A stretch of 64,000 bases of DNA, taken from positions 1 to 64,000 of the forward strand of contig OZ199839.1 of the NCBI GenBank assembly GCA_964304625.1, written 5' to 3'. The stretch comes from Kudoa neothunni (lineage: Eukaryota > Cnidaria). The position numbers and the translations under genes are program-made. The notes beneath the pieces were generated by a model. It ran no database searches. It was not told the origin of the DNA and worked only from the letters and a program-made list of their open reading frames with translations. The first letter of the stretch is position 1. Every line of letters begins with the position of its first letter. Of the stretch, positions 45,107 through 55,939 are shown piece after piece.

Positions 45107-46151
45107 ATGGTCGATGGTAAAGAAAACTGTAGGCCAGTGCCTATGGTTGTGGTTATTGCTGGTGAAACAATCTCTGCTATTCTTGGGCTTATTGGGTTAA
45201 CAAACATTGCTCTAATTGTTATAATAATGTGGAACAAAAAATTACGTGGGAATATATATGTGTACATTCTAAATATGAGTTTCACATCAGTGGTGTTTCT
45301 GAGTGTTGCGGTATTGGATGCAATCTACATCTACTATGGGTATTATCCATTTGGACCATCTGTCCTCAATTTCCATACATGGATATGGGAAGCTATACTA
45401 AACTCACATATACTGTCACTATTGACACTTACCTATGAAAAATATAACTCTGTGTTCAATCCAGTTAATTATATTAACAGCGTCAAAAGGACATGGATCA
45501 AGATTGGGTGCATTTGGCTTGCTAGCGCCATATTAGGAATACCATTCATTTTTACATACGCAATTCGATCAAACGAATGCGGTATACGTGTAATTTTTAG
45601 CCTATGTCCAGTGTATTTTAAGGATTTGTTTCCATATTTATGGACAATTCTAGGTTCCATTCTATGATCAAAATGGAGTCATGTATTCAAGAGTAATCTA
45701 TTCGTTACAATCGTTTTTCCTCTATTTCACTCCTATGTTTGTTATGATCTGGGCTTACACACGAATTATATTATGGAAAAAGAAAAGTGATTCCAACCTA
45801 CACAAATATGTAATCAATGCTTATCCTTCTTGGGCTAACGTCTAGAGACAATAATTTTGTAATTTTTTTATTTTAAAGAATAAGTGTGACGGTATTGAAA
45901 ACCCCCGCAAAGGATTGGAGAGTATCATCAAACATTCCATCATTATGGTGTTGTATTTTTTTATATTTTGGACTCCATTCATTATAGCCAGATGGATATA
46001 TTTTTTCGATGAAGAATTTTCGCCAGTGATGCTACGTTTCTCGCAAATGTTTCTATTGTTATATCCTTCATTCAGTGCTATTGTCTACGTGAGCACTAAC
46101 AAAAAGCTTAGAATATACGTGAAGCAGAGCATATCTTGTGTTTGTCCCTAA
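45107..46151 (+). CDS. Rhodopsin-like GPCR, paralogue 1
   Basis: Three exons, 45107-45589, 45654-45809 and 45879-46151 (483, 156 and 273 nt), with introns of 64 and 69 nt in phase 0, give an intact protein of 303 residues. The ATG at 45107 gives MVDGKENCRPVPMV. Seven hydrophobic segments are visible: TM1 ISAILGLIGLTNIALIVIIM, TM2 IYVYILNMSFTSVVFLSVAV, TM3 ending LTLTYEKYNSVFNP, TM4 IKIGCIWLASAILGIPFIFT, TM5 LQSFFLYFTPMFVMIWAY, TM6 SIIMVLYFFIFWTPFIIARW and TM7 MFLLLYPSFSAIVYVSTNKK. The DRY site reads E-K-Y, the NPxxY site reads S-A-I-V-Y, and the TM2 aspartate is Ser; W and P of CWxP remain (FWTP). No TM3 cysteine is seen. Ligand unknown; short loops suggest a small ligand or peptide. Paralogue 2 is 8.7 kb away. 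Confidence 0.85.
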
Positions 46152-46930
46152 ACAATGTGGTCCAAGATATTATATTATCACACAGCAAACAAACTTTTCT
46201 ATATTTTTATCATTTGTGGCAACAAAAACTTTTGTATTATCACAACATTTCTAATCATTATAAAATGAGTTATCAGACTTTAAAGCTGGTTCATGAATTG
46301 GATGATGTAAAATTAGGTGATTCTAAAAAACTTTTCTATTTTTTTTTATTTTCCTCTTAACAATTGTTTGAACAAATTAAAAGATTTTTCAGTGGAAAAT
46401 ATAGGCATAAAAATCTAACTTTAAGCTTTGTCCTAATATTTTTCTAATTACAGTTGGATGTACGTTTAATTGCTATTATTTTCCAGTATACGCCTAAAAT
46501 ATCCCATCTTCTGAATGTTTCATTAAAAAATGCTATTTTTAATTTTTTAATTATAATCGCTATATTTTATAAAGTTAAATTTACCATGTGATAAAAAAAT
46601 AAACAGATTTTTAAACTTTATAAATGAAGACTAATTGTTTAATATATAATAACGATAACTTATTTACGCGTTTACGATATAGGAATCTTAAATACGCCAA
46701 AAGATGTTTAAATTCTTGAATATTTTAAACAGATACTTGAAAAATATATAATCCAGAACCAATGACTGACGCTAAAAATTATGACGGAAATATCGTTGAT
46801 TATTTTTTCACTTACTCTTTCAAAAAACATTTCTACCCCCATATACTATTAAAGATGTGAAACTAACTTATTATACTGAAAACATTTATTGAATTTTGAG
46901 TCGATTCGTTTAGCTCAAAAAATAATTAAC
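46152..46930. other. Receptor 3' flank
   Basis: AT-rich sequence after the receptor stop. It is followed by spacer up to a pogo-type terminus at 46933. No gene recognised. Confidence 0.45.
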
Positions 46931-47153
46931 TACAGTCGAATCCCGTTTATCCAAAAATGTCGGGACTTGGCATTTTCCTTTCGGATACTGAAATTTCGAT
47001 TAAACAAAGTTCGATGAATCCGCATGTAGGATGGGAAAAATTGTAGGTTGATTACATACTTTATTTTTCATTATTCAATGTTTGTCTTATATTTTTAAAG
47101 AAAGCTCTACTATATATAAGTTATACCAGTGAATACACTGTGAAAACGTTAGT

Positions 47154-49348
47154 TTAACCCTTTCGTACCCAACGGCTCTATCCTAGTGACCAAATATATA
47201 TTCTCTATATGGAAGCTTATTTATGGCAAATATGTGCATAAAATTAGTTTTTCTTGAAAGCATTAAATCTTTTTTTTTAATACTAATTTTGAAAATTCTA
47301 TAGCAGGAAACTTTCAGCCATTTTGATTCCAAAAAGTCATTATATTGTTTCATTGATTTACTAATATTTTTTCGATAAAATATAATAAAAAATTTTAGTT
47401 GTAGATGACAACCTGAACTATACTCTATTAAAGTTTAGAATTAGTTTATGTAACTTTAAAAAAATAATGTTGAAAATAATACATGGTCACTAGGAGAGCC
47501 TTTGGGCATATGTGACAAAATTTGTTAGCGCCAACTTTGAACAAAGATGGATCGCGACGTTAATTGTAATAAACTAAATAATGGTGAATCAATATCAGAA
47601 GTAGTTATTCTTCCAGATACTGATCTGTCAGAACCTGGCACGGTTTCTGATGATGATTTCTGTGTTTCTACGTCCGATGACACTGGCTCTGAAAATGAAA
47701 ACGATGATGTAGAATACAAATGGACTAAAAATGGTCCTTGCTTGATATTCTAGATGATGTTATTAGTTTAAATTCTTCTTTGACGAATCACTAATCCAGA
47801 TGATAACAAATGAAACAAACATTTACGCAACTCAATGTGGAATAAATTTTTTTACAGATGATGAAGAAATCCAAAAGCATCTAGGGGTCCTCATTTTGAT
47901 GGGTATTGTTAGAATGCCTCGTTATCGCTGCTATTAGAGCACATCATTAGATTTTCCACGTGTATCAAACGTTTTCTCTAGAAATCGGTTTGATAAAATT
48001 TCACAATTTATTCATTTTTCAAATAATGAAGATATCATTAAAGATCAAAACTCGGAAAATTATAATCGTTTTTCTAAAATGCGACCTTTTTTATAGCATC
48101 TACGATACGCGTTTTTAAATATAAAACCAGAAATCTATAATTCAATCGATGAGCAAATGATTCCCTTCAAAGGAATATGCAAAGCCAAACGGTACCTTCC
48201 TATTAAACCAACCAAATGGGGGTTTAAAGTGTTTGCTCAGTGTGGCATCAGTGACTTAGTCTATGATTTTATCTTGAATGAGGGAAAACCACCAGCAGTT
48301 TCACAAACTTGTGATCAAACTTCGGGTGATTTTGTAGTAAAATTGTGCGAAACGTTGCCGACTTCAAGAATCTTATTTTTGTATTTTGATAATTATTTCA
48401 CATTTATCCCACTGTAGCGACTGTTAACGAAGCGAAACATCTACTCTGTTGGAACCATAAGAAGAAACAGAATTAAACATTGTCCACTAACCCCGGTAAA
48501 ACAATTCAGCAAGAAAGGTCGCGGTTCTTACGAAAGCTTTCAGGATACCAATAATGGAATAATGTTAACTCAATGATGTGGCGGTTGTGTTGTTACGCTT
48601 ACTTCATCCCAACCCCTTGGTGTAATTAAAAGATTCGACAGAAGGGCTAAAAAGACTAAAAATATTGATTATCCCAGTGTAGTTTCAGAATATAATAAAA
48701 ACATTGGTAGAGTTGACTTGTCGGACAAGTTGATGACACTACACAAGTTAAACCACAAATGCCGAAAGTTTTATATGCGAATATTCTTTTGGGGGCTCAA
48801 TACCATCATAACATATGCTTGGTTATTATATAGACGAAATACAAAGGTCAACGATGATAACAACAACGTAATGGACTTTTTGTCATTTACTCAGTCTATA
48901 AGTGAAAGTTTAATTCACTCCAAAAAATCCAATATGGTAAAAAAGCGTGGATGTCCTTCATTGGATGATTCTAAAGTTGTAGCTGTTGATCATTCGCATA
49001 AAAAATAATCGAAACACCTTTCAGAGTCGATAAGATTTGATCATGTCGGCCACTATCCTGAAATAATGGATACCAAAGGAAGATGCGGATAGTGTAAAAA
49101 AGAACACAATTCAGCTGCATTAAATGTGGATTACGTGTTGTATTTTTAAAGCTCGAATCGGATTCGATGGAAATTTTTTTCGCGCAAATGCCCAATGTTC
49201 ATTCCGATAACCACGATGAAAAATTTTAAAAAATAATATTTAAATATTTAATTTGGATTCAAAATTTTAGTATATGAAATAAAAAAGAAATCTTAATTAA
49301 ATACAATTTTTATAACTCTACTTAAAAATTTGAGCACGAAAGGGTTAA
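47154..49348 (+). mobile_element. piggyBac transposon
   Basis: A 2.19-kb element is bounded by TTAA at 47154-47157 and 49345-49348. Inverted ends read CCCTTTCGTACCCAA on the left and CCCTTTCGTGCTCAA on the right (inverted): 13 of 15 identical and preceded by the TTAA that piggyBac duplicates. The single transposase lies between. Clear ends and well-preserved protein suggest a relatively young insertion in the space between the two receptors. Confidence 0.9.
47547..49230 (+). pseudogene. piggyBac transposase (DDE_Tnp_1_7), lightly degraded
   Basis: ATG at 47547 opens an acidic N-terminus (VVILPDTDLSEPGTVSDDD, ending GPCLIF at 47753). The DDE domain follows: GVLILMGIVRMPRY-like (about 47890), SIDEQMIPFKGICKAK, then YLPIKPTKWGFKVFAQCG and DLVYDFILNEGKPP (48145-48290), DNYFTFIPL (second acidic residue), RVDLSDKLMTLHKLNHKCRK with FYMRIFFWGLN and AWLLYRRN (48710-48840). 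The C-terminal Cys-rich finger (CKKEHNS, CIKCGLRVVF) ends at a TAA near 49228. At least three stops and a frame change (one in the finger) interrupt it, so it is probably inactive, though the catalytic acidic residues look present. It would cut at TTAA and re-insert without footprint. Confidence 0.88.
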
Positions 49349-50150
49349 AATAAAATTCTTTTGATATAAAAATGTGGACATAGGTTTGAATCCCCAATGA
49401 TGTCTTACAGTATCAATGACTATTTTATATCCAAATTTCTTTATGTTAGTTCAACCCACTCAACATTAATTCAAGAAATAAACAATACTTAAATACATGC
49501 ATTTCGTAAAAATTGAAATTATTTCTATCAATTCAATATAAAATATAGCTAAAATACTAGGATTCTTGTTGAAACAATTTAAGAAATTGATAATTATATT
49601 TGTTATGATATTATAAACGATATGAAAATAATAATTGAACTAAAAAAACTAGTTGAACACAATTTCTTAAATTAGCATAATGCTTTTACTCAAAGAGAAA
49701 GAAATAAAATAAGTTATTTTATTGGACATAAGAGATGCCTTATTTTACATCTAAATACATTTAGTTTGTTCCATTTATTATATAAAAAACATTTTAAGTT
49801 ATCTGATGAGGTGACTAAATTGATATATACAATGAATAAAGGAATCCTCGATAATTTGTAAACATAAGATAGATTACACGCGGCATCGATTTATCTCTAA
49901 TCAAAATTTGGTCAAAATTAATTTCACGAGCTGAATGTTTGCTCTCGATATTCTTTTTCAATGATAAATATAATCGTAAAAACCCGCGTGGATATGGAAG
50001 ATTTTCTAGAGTCACAGGCTTTATAATTCCTGGAAATCTCTCAAGTTCTCTATCAACCTCTCATGGGGCCAAAATCTACAGAAAGGGAAAATTGTCAAAG
50101 AAAAATCACCCTATCTAGGGACCCAGACTAACAGTTTCCGAATAGCCAAA
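49349..50150. other. Spacer between piggyBac relics
   Basis: AT-rich, no gene recognised. The minus-strand frame at 49815-50015 shows no domain. From about 50060 the plus strand begins to look coding again, leading into the next piggyBac fragment. Confidence 0.4.
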
Positions 50151-50590
50151 AGACGTCGACGTGAATATTGTACTGGAAGAACTGACAAAAAAAACTCAAA
50201 CCGCATGCCCATATTGCATTAAACACTTTTGCTCAGTTCATTCATCGAAGAAATGTAAGAATTGTTCAAATAATTAGATAATTCGGATAAAATTTTTAAA
50301 AATTTATATAATCTTTTTGTTGCGTGAGGAATATATAGTCTTCAACTTATCAACTAAAACAATGAACGCGAAGTATCATTCTTCGTACGATCATTTGCGA
50401 ACAGGATCCGAGATTATTAGTAAGGTATTAACACAGATTAAATGATATATTAATCACCATTTTACCAAAGAATGAATGAATAGAATTCATAAAACATCAC
50501 TTCATTACTTTTTAAAAAATTTTTGTAGTATAATCATAAAATACAAACGTAGGGTCAATTTGACCCCAAATTCTTCGGAGGGTTAAAAAT
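50150..50590 (+). mobile_element. Second piggyBac relic, 3' end
   Basis: The plus strand encodes the C-terminal cysteine-rich finger of a piggyBac transposase: KKTQTACPYCIKHFC followed by SVHSSKKCKNC (50188-50268) and a stop. About 300 bases on, the sequence GGGTCAATTTGACCCC and then GGAGGGTTAA (ending about 50587) form a typical piggyBac right end; inverted it starts TTAACCCTCCGAAGAATTTG. The rest of this element is missing, so it is a 5'-truncated copy unrelated in sequence to the one ending at 49348. Confidence 0.6.
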
Positions 50591-50689
50591 CTAAGTATAC
50601 TAAAAGTAGCTGACCTATTTGGACGTGTTCACGATTAGGATCAAAAACTAAAACCTACAATCCAATTGGCCTTTGTATAGCGTGGCATG

Positions 50690-51633
50690 GCGAAGTACAG
50701 TTTGGCAGTGTAGCCTTCATCATTTTTCGCTCATTTTCGATGCACCGAGAGAAATGGATTTTTCATTCTCAAACATTGTTTCAATGCTTCCAGAAAATTT
50801 CTATATTCTCAAAAGAGATAATGAAAAATTTACTTCTTATATTCATAACTTAGGATTGTACTCAAATGAGAGAACTTGCGAAAAATGCAATTTAGTGATG
50901 GGCCTGAAAAAAAATACTGCAATTGATAGTTATGGGTTGCGATGTAATATACTCCGGGTGAGAATAAGCCTATGTAGAGGAACATTTTTCGAAGGTTCCG
51001 AATTGCTCATATGACAAACATTTTTGCTAATGTATTTGGGTGTTTTTGACATTCAAATGTAATATAGTATGCTAACGGGGAAGTTACAAATTGGTTCCAG
51101 AGAACAATAATTAACTATAAAAACTACATTCGAGAAATCTATGTATAATATTTCAATTTGTACAGGATTCGAATTGTAGGAGTGGATTTCATTGTGCAGA
51201 TCAATAAATCAACACCTGTTAAAGAAAATACCGTCAGAGAAGGGTTCTCGTTAACCGAAACATTTGGATTGTTGGCGGGGTTGATGAGAATAATAATAAT
51301 ATTTCCCATGTGTTGACCGAAGTGAGAGATCATTCAACTCTTGAAAATATTATTATCACTTATGTGGCCGGCCCGCGGTTCCATAATATGGCAGATATAT
51401 GGCGTGGTTATAATTCGTTTGAATCTCATGGCTATAAACACGAATCTGTAAACCATAGCGTTCAATTTAAAACTAGCGATGGTGTCAATATTAATAAAAT
51501 CGAAGCCATTTGTGGCGCAATTAAACACAAATTTCGGCATATATCCAATAAGAAATCTGAATTAATAGATTCTTATTTGGCAGCCTACCAATTTAATAAA
51601 AATTTAAAACCAATCATTCTTCTTCCTGTATAG
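50690..51633 (+). pseudogene. Merlin-like (IS1595) transposase, degraded
   Basis: The N-terminal zinc-ribbon part reads NERTCEKCNLVMGLKKN, then CRGTFFEGSELLI (50867-51010). The catalytic part reads VGVDFIVQINKSTPVKENTV (51178-51235), IWIVGGVDENNNNISHVLTE, then MADIWRGYNSFESHGYKHES, VNHSVQFKTSDGVNINKIEA and ELIDSYLAAYQF, stopping at 51633. Family members have IDES where this has INKS, so the first catalytic aspartate is Asn; the second (AD in MADIW) and the final Glu (KIEA) remain. Stops and at least one frame change lie between 51010 and 51310. The last 108 codons form one clean frame. No terminal inverted repeats identified. Confidence 0.75.
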
Positions 51634-51743
51634 AAACTATCAACCAAATTTACCAACATTAGAATTTATTGTTGTCATTTTCTAATTTTGTTTTTCTTTT
51701 TGTCGACGCACTAATGAAAAATGTTTAAGGTTACCCATTAGAC

Positions 51744-52480
51744 CAGTGGATTTCAACGTTTTTGGAACCGCGGAATCCCAAAGTGATTAAAAATTGTTCG
51801 CGAATCCCAACATACAAAATTAAACCTTAATAAATAAAGTACAAGTTTTAGAATTCGCACGCACACGCACCAACAAAATAACGGAGATATTTCCAATGTT
51901 TATTTTGTATTCAAAATAAATAAAAACTAATATGATATTTGTGGTTGGTGACTTCGTATTACAGCTACAATATTTGAATTTTTTTTCTCCACAGTAAAGC
52001 GTTGAATCAAAAGCGATGACTTTTTGGATATTGTTCAAAAGTGAAAGCAAGCATGGGCCATTCACTTTCGGTTGTTTCAATTGCGACAGAACAACACGAT
52101 CTCTGATATCGCAAAATGTTTGCTATGCAGGAAAGTTTTAAAGAAAAAAAGACGAAACAATAGAAAAATTTGATGAAATTCGGACTCTTGCATTCAAAAA
52201 CGAACTCAGATTATTGGAGCACCGCTACCAGTATTCGTTGGGTTTTAACAAATTAAAAGGTTTTAAATCTTTATTATTAAAATTATTATTCTAAATTTAG
52301 GTAATTGTTATGAGAATAATAATTAATTAAAATTGACAAAATCGTTCATAGTCGACATCGCCAAACACATTGGCAACATTTATTTAAATTTAGGTTCCAA
52401 TAAAAAATTTTCAGATGTATTCCTGCCGCGGACTCCTAGGCGAGCTTCACGGAGCCCCTGGAATCCGTTGAAAACCACTG
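51744..52480. mobile_element. hAT-type MITE (family E)
   Basis: A 737-bp element whose ends read CAGTGGATTTCAACG on the left and CAGTGGTTTTCAACGGATTC inverted on the right, a classic hAT terminus. It is flanked by CATTAGAC (51736-51743) and CACTAGAC (52481-52488), an 8-bp target duplication with one mismatch. The minus-strand frame at 51820-52080 inside it (MKQPKVNGPCLLSLLNNIQ) has no recognised domain. It is distinct in sequence from hAT MITE family B. Confidence 0.8.
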
Positions 52481-52559
52481 CACTAGACCGTACTTTATCA
52501 GCGCGGCATTATGTCAGAACATGCGCTGAGTTAATTTAATAAAAATTTGAAACTTTAAG

Positions 52560-52645
52560 ATTGTTTTTATCTGGAGTCAAAAACGACCCTATCGGCTCGC
52601 GTGTTATGGCCACGCGCTAAATGCAGGGAGGGTTAAATCCATCTT
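52560..52645. mobile_element. Third piggyBac-like terminus
   Basis: TCAAAAACGACCC, then GGCTCGCGTGTTATGGCCAC, ends in CAGGGAGGGTTAA. Inverted it starts TTAACCCTCCCTGCATTTAG. The pattern matches piggyBac ends. A facing left end was not found. At 53221 TTAACCCTTATCATGG could be another terminus. Confidence 0.4.
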
Positions 52646-53172
52646 TATCATTTATGATATACTGAGAAAACTATACTGTTATAGTTCACTTTTATGCAGG
52701 AATTTAATTACCAAATTATTCCAATTTTCGGATAATGGAATATTTATCAACGAGTAATTTCATTGCCGTCCTAACAAAATTTAGTAGCTTTTCCGGATAA
52801 GGTGATATTCGAGTAATCACGATTTCGCTGCATAAAACAAATAATGAATGATATTATGTATTTTTTAGGTGAAAATAACAAATTTTCATGCCGAATATAA
52901 ATATATGTATATGGATAAATGAGGGTAGTATGTTTGTTCTTGAATGATTAATAATTTTACATGTGGACGTTTATGAAACCATCCGATTTCTATAAGACAT
53001 TCCATGACACACAACATTTGATCTAATGATGTTATAATCTGCTTGTGCCGATATATCTGTATCACCGTTGTCGTCCGATCGCATTTTGGACAAAATTTGT
53101 TTATGTGAATTTTATTGTCGGATTGAAAATAAAAACTCTCTTATATTAATAAAATAATCGCATTTTGCTTTC

Positions 53173-53174
<2 letters not shown>

Positions 53175-53203
<29 letters not shown>

Positions 53204-53206
53204 TGT
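53175..53206. repeat. (AT)n microsatellite
   Basis: A run of about 15 AT units, about 560 bases upstream of the second receptor start codon. Confidence 0.85.
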
Positions 53207-53287
53207 GGATAACAATAGATTAACCCTTATCATGGCATTACCATGATAAATACATAAAAAAAAAAATTCAATTTCCCAATAAACAAT

Positions 53288-53525
53288 GGCAGAAGCTATC
53301 GGCACGGTAAAATTTAATCCTAAACGGCATGTCCGCTTGCGCAATGAGAATTTTTAATCTCAGCAACCCCAACTTGCAAGCTGGTGACGAGTTTAATTTT
53401 TTTGAATCTGTTATATTTAATTATTTCTGACCCATTGCTTCGATCTTAAGGGCCAGAAATAATTAAATATAGTCAAAACTAGTGCCATCAAAATATTATT
53501 GTTTACCGTGCCAATAGCCACTTCC
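53288..53525. mobile_element. 238-bp MITE with 9-bp target duplication
   Basis: Ends read GGCAGAAGCTATCGGCACGG on the left and GGAAGTGGCTATTGGCACGG inverted on the right, each followed by TAAA. Perfect 9-bp direct repeats, ATAAACAAT, flank it (53279-53287 and 53526-53534). G-starting ends with 9-bp duplications fit Merlin or MULE elements. The interior holds ATTAAATATAGTCAAAACTA, also present near 42335. It lies about 245 bases upstream of the receptor 2 start codon. Confidence 0.82.
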
Positions 53526-53769
53526 ATAAACAATCAAAAATAATATTTATTTTTTCATGATAATTAAATCTTGATCACTCCAAAAAACCGAAAACTGATA
53601 ATTATTAAGTTTATTATGATCTAATAGAGAAGAGCCATCGCTGTATTTCGATGGCAGTATTAGCTTTGAATGTATACAATACACTCTCAATGTTATACAC
53701 ATTTTAATGCTATTATTACGTTAATTTATCGCGTTCAGAGCACAAACTGCACTTTTGAAATAGCGTGAA

Positions 53770-54814
53770 ATGAATCTTAGTGACAGAAATTGCCAAAAAA
53801 TGCCCTTATCAGTGGTCATATCGGGCGAAACAATCTCTGCTGTTTTAGGATTTATTGGTCTAACAAATATTGGTCTGATTGCGATAATAATGTTGAACAA
53901 AAAGCTACGTGGAAATATCTATGTGTACACTCTGAACATGAGCTTTACATCATTGGTGTTTTTGATGGTCACATTGCTGGATGCAATCTATATCTACTAC
54001 GAATATTATCCGTTTGGACAAGCTGTGCTCAATTTCCATACATGGATATGGGAAGCTATACTCAACTCAAATGTGTTGTCATTATTGGCATTAACTCACG
54101 AAAAATATAACTCTATATTTAATCCAATTAATTTCATTAACAGTACCAAAAGAACATGGATCAAAATTGGAATCATTTGGCTCTTAAGTGCCATATTAGC
54201 AATACCATTCCTTTTTGCATACGCAATTCGTTCAAGCCATTGCACTCAACGGGTAATTTCTAACTGCTTTTCAGAAGATTGTTAGGGTTGGTGTACTCAT
54301 ATTCACATTTTAAGTATCCATTCTATGATCAAAATGGAGTCTCTTATTCAAGGACTATCTACTCGTTGCAATCATGTTTCCTCTATTTCACACCTATGTT
54401 TGTTATGATCTGGGCTTACACTCGAATTATATTGTGGAAACAGAAGAGTGATGCCGAAATGCACAATATGGTAATATGAGTTCATTTTTTTTAATTACCA
54501 GCTTGATGAATCAATTTTCTAACTTTTCTATTCAAAAGGAAAAAGATGGTAACAATCGAAAAAATTACAAAGAGTTAACGAGTGTCATCAAACTTGCTAT
54601 CACTATGGTGTTGTACTTTTTTATATTTTGGACTCCATTCATTCTCACCAGATGGATATATTTTTTCAACTCACAATTTTCATCGATTCTCAGACGTTTC
54701 TCGCAAATGTTTCTATTGTTATATCCTTCGTTCAGTGCTATTGTCTACGTGAGCACTAACAAAAAGCTTAGAGCATGTGTGAAGCAGTACATGCCTTGCA
54801 ATAAATCCACCTAA
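53770..54814 (+). CDS. Rhodopsin-like GPCR, paralogue 2
   Basis: Exons 53770-54252, 54315-54470 and 54539-54814 (483, 156 and 276 nt), with introns of 62 and 68 nt in phase 0, encode an intact 304-residue protein. Exon lengths and intron sites match paralogue 1. The 62-nt first intron starts GTAATTTCTAAC as in the sister gene (GTAATTTTTAG). TM1 VLGFIGLTNIGLIAIIML, TM2 IYVYTLNMSFTSLVFLMVTL, TM3 ending LALTHEKYNSIFNP, TM4 WIKIGIIWLLSAILAIPFLF, TM5 LQSCFLYFTPMFVMIWAY, TM6 ITMVLYFFIFWTPFILTRW and TM7 MFLLLYPSFSAIVYVSTNKK. It shares EKY in place of DRY, SAIVY in place of NPxxY and Ser in place of the TM2 Asp. Divergence is concentrated in the N-terminus, extracellular loop 2 (SSHCTQR versus SNECGIR) and intracellular loop 3. 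Confidence 0.87.
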
Positions 54815-55935
54815 CATAGACCAAAATAGTATATGGTTATACATTTAACATGTTGCTCTCTATAGATTTTGTTTATTGTCATATTTTTATATTCCCTTAG
54901 TGTGATTCTACTCATTATAAATTAATTTATTGTGATTTCTCGTCTTTATAATTCCTAATATCATTTTATCTACCACAAAATATTTTGCACTATCACATCC
55001 ATAGATTAAAATAAGATACCAGCAAATCATAACCGGTTCCATCTGCATGATACATTATGATTCCGTGGTGCTATTTTATTTTTTAATTGATAAAAATATT
55101 ACTCCAGATCACAGTATTTTTCTAAATTCCGAAATATAATTTATTGTTTTATGAATTCTCATTCAATTTTATTTCTTTGGTAGGATTTGAAAATATAATT
55201 TTGGCCTAGAAATAAGGTAAAATCCATTTTGAATAATTGCCTTCCAAACCTTTTCCACGATAAGAACTTTCAACATAGCAGAATTTGAGTATGAAGATTT
55301 TAATGCATAAATTTATATTTTTATCAATTCTATTTATTTTTTGAGGTTCTCTAAATTTTTGAATGTATTCTTTATTCATAATAACCTACTGTATTTTTGT
55401 ATTTAAATTGAAGATCGTCGTTCTTAAACAATGTTAGCAATAGAGGCATAATTATTGTTGATTATTCTATAGAGTTTTTAATGAAAATATCAATTCGGTT
55501 ACAACAAAACTGGAATACATTAAAACAATAAAATGGATGGTGAGGAGGGATTTATATACAACTTAAAACACTGTTCCTACCAAAACATAATAATAAATAA
55601 AATTTTGCAAAACTATAAATTATTGATCTAATTAATGCGTTATACACTATTTTTCAATATTATCGATTGTTTGTTTATTTGAATATAATGAATTCTTAGT
55701 GAAAGAGTGTGCAATTGGTTAGATATAACTCCAAAAAATTCAAAATTATATTCTTGCCTTTATTGTTACCGTAATAATGACGATATTAAGGCAACTAATC
55801 ACTAGAACTAGTAGGATATCGTATTTATTTCATTTAAATAATGAAATCAAACTGTAAAAGTTAGGTGATACACTATTTTTTGCGTTAGATCCATTATAAA
55901 ATTTTTATTTGGCGTAATGAAAAATTCTAAATTCT
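54815..55935. other. Receptor 2 3' flank and spacer
   Basis: AT-rich, with no gene recognised. It has several AATAAA-like motifs (for example AATAAATAAAATT at about 55590) and no homology that I can see to the flank of receptor 1. Confidence 0.45.
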
Positions 55936-55939
55936 AAAC

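Larger units (their letters stand above)
46933..52817. mobile_element. Possible pogo-like element filled with insertions
   Basis: The left end, next to TA, reads CAGTCGAATCCCGTTTATCC. Near 52783-52817 the inverted sequence reads TACTCGAATATCACCTTATC, similar in the TCGAAT...TTATCC core. If these belong together, the piggyBac, Merlin-like and hAT elements listed next all landed inside it. No pogo transposase is visible and the right end is weak, so this is a tentative pairing. Confidence 0.3.

Noticed and set aside
49380-49400. tRNA-like T-arm string GGTTTGAATCCCC
   Set aside because: No matching acceptor stem, D-arm or anticodon arm in the surrounding bases; no other tRNA candidate seen.
53175-53206. 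(AT)n tract as a possible origin or regulatory element
   Set aside because: It is a simple microsatellite with no other supporting signal.
54253-54274. A 22-nt candidate intron (GTAATTTCTAAC...TTTTCAG) in receptor 2
   Set aside because: Removing it gives the wrong frame; the 62-nt intron ending at 54314 restores the frame and matches the sister gene.
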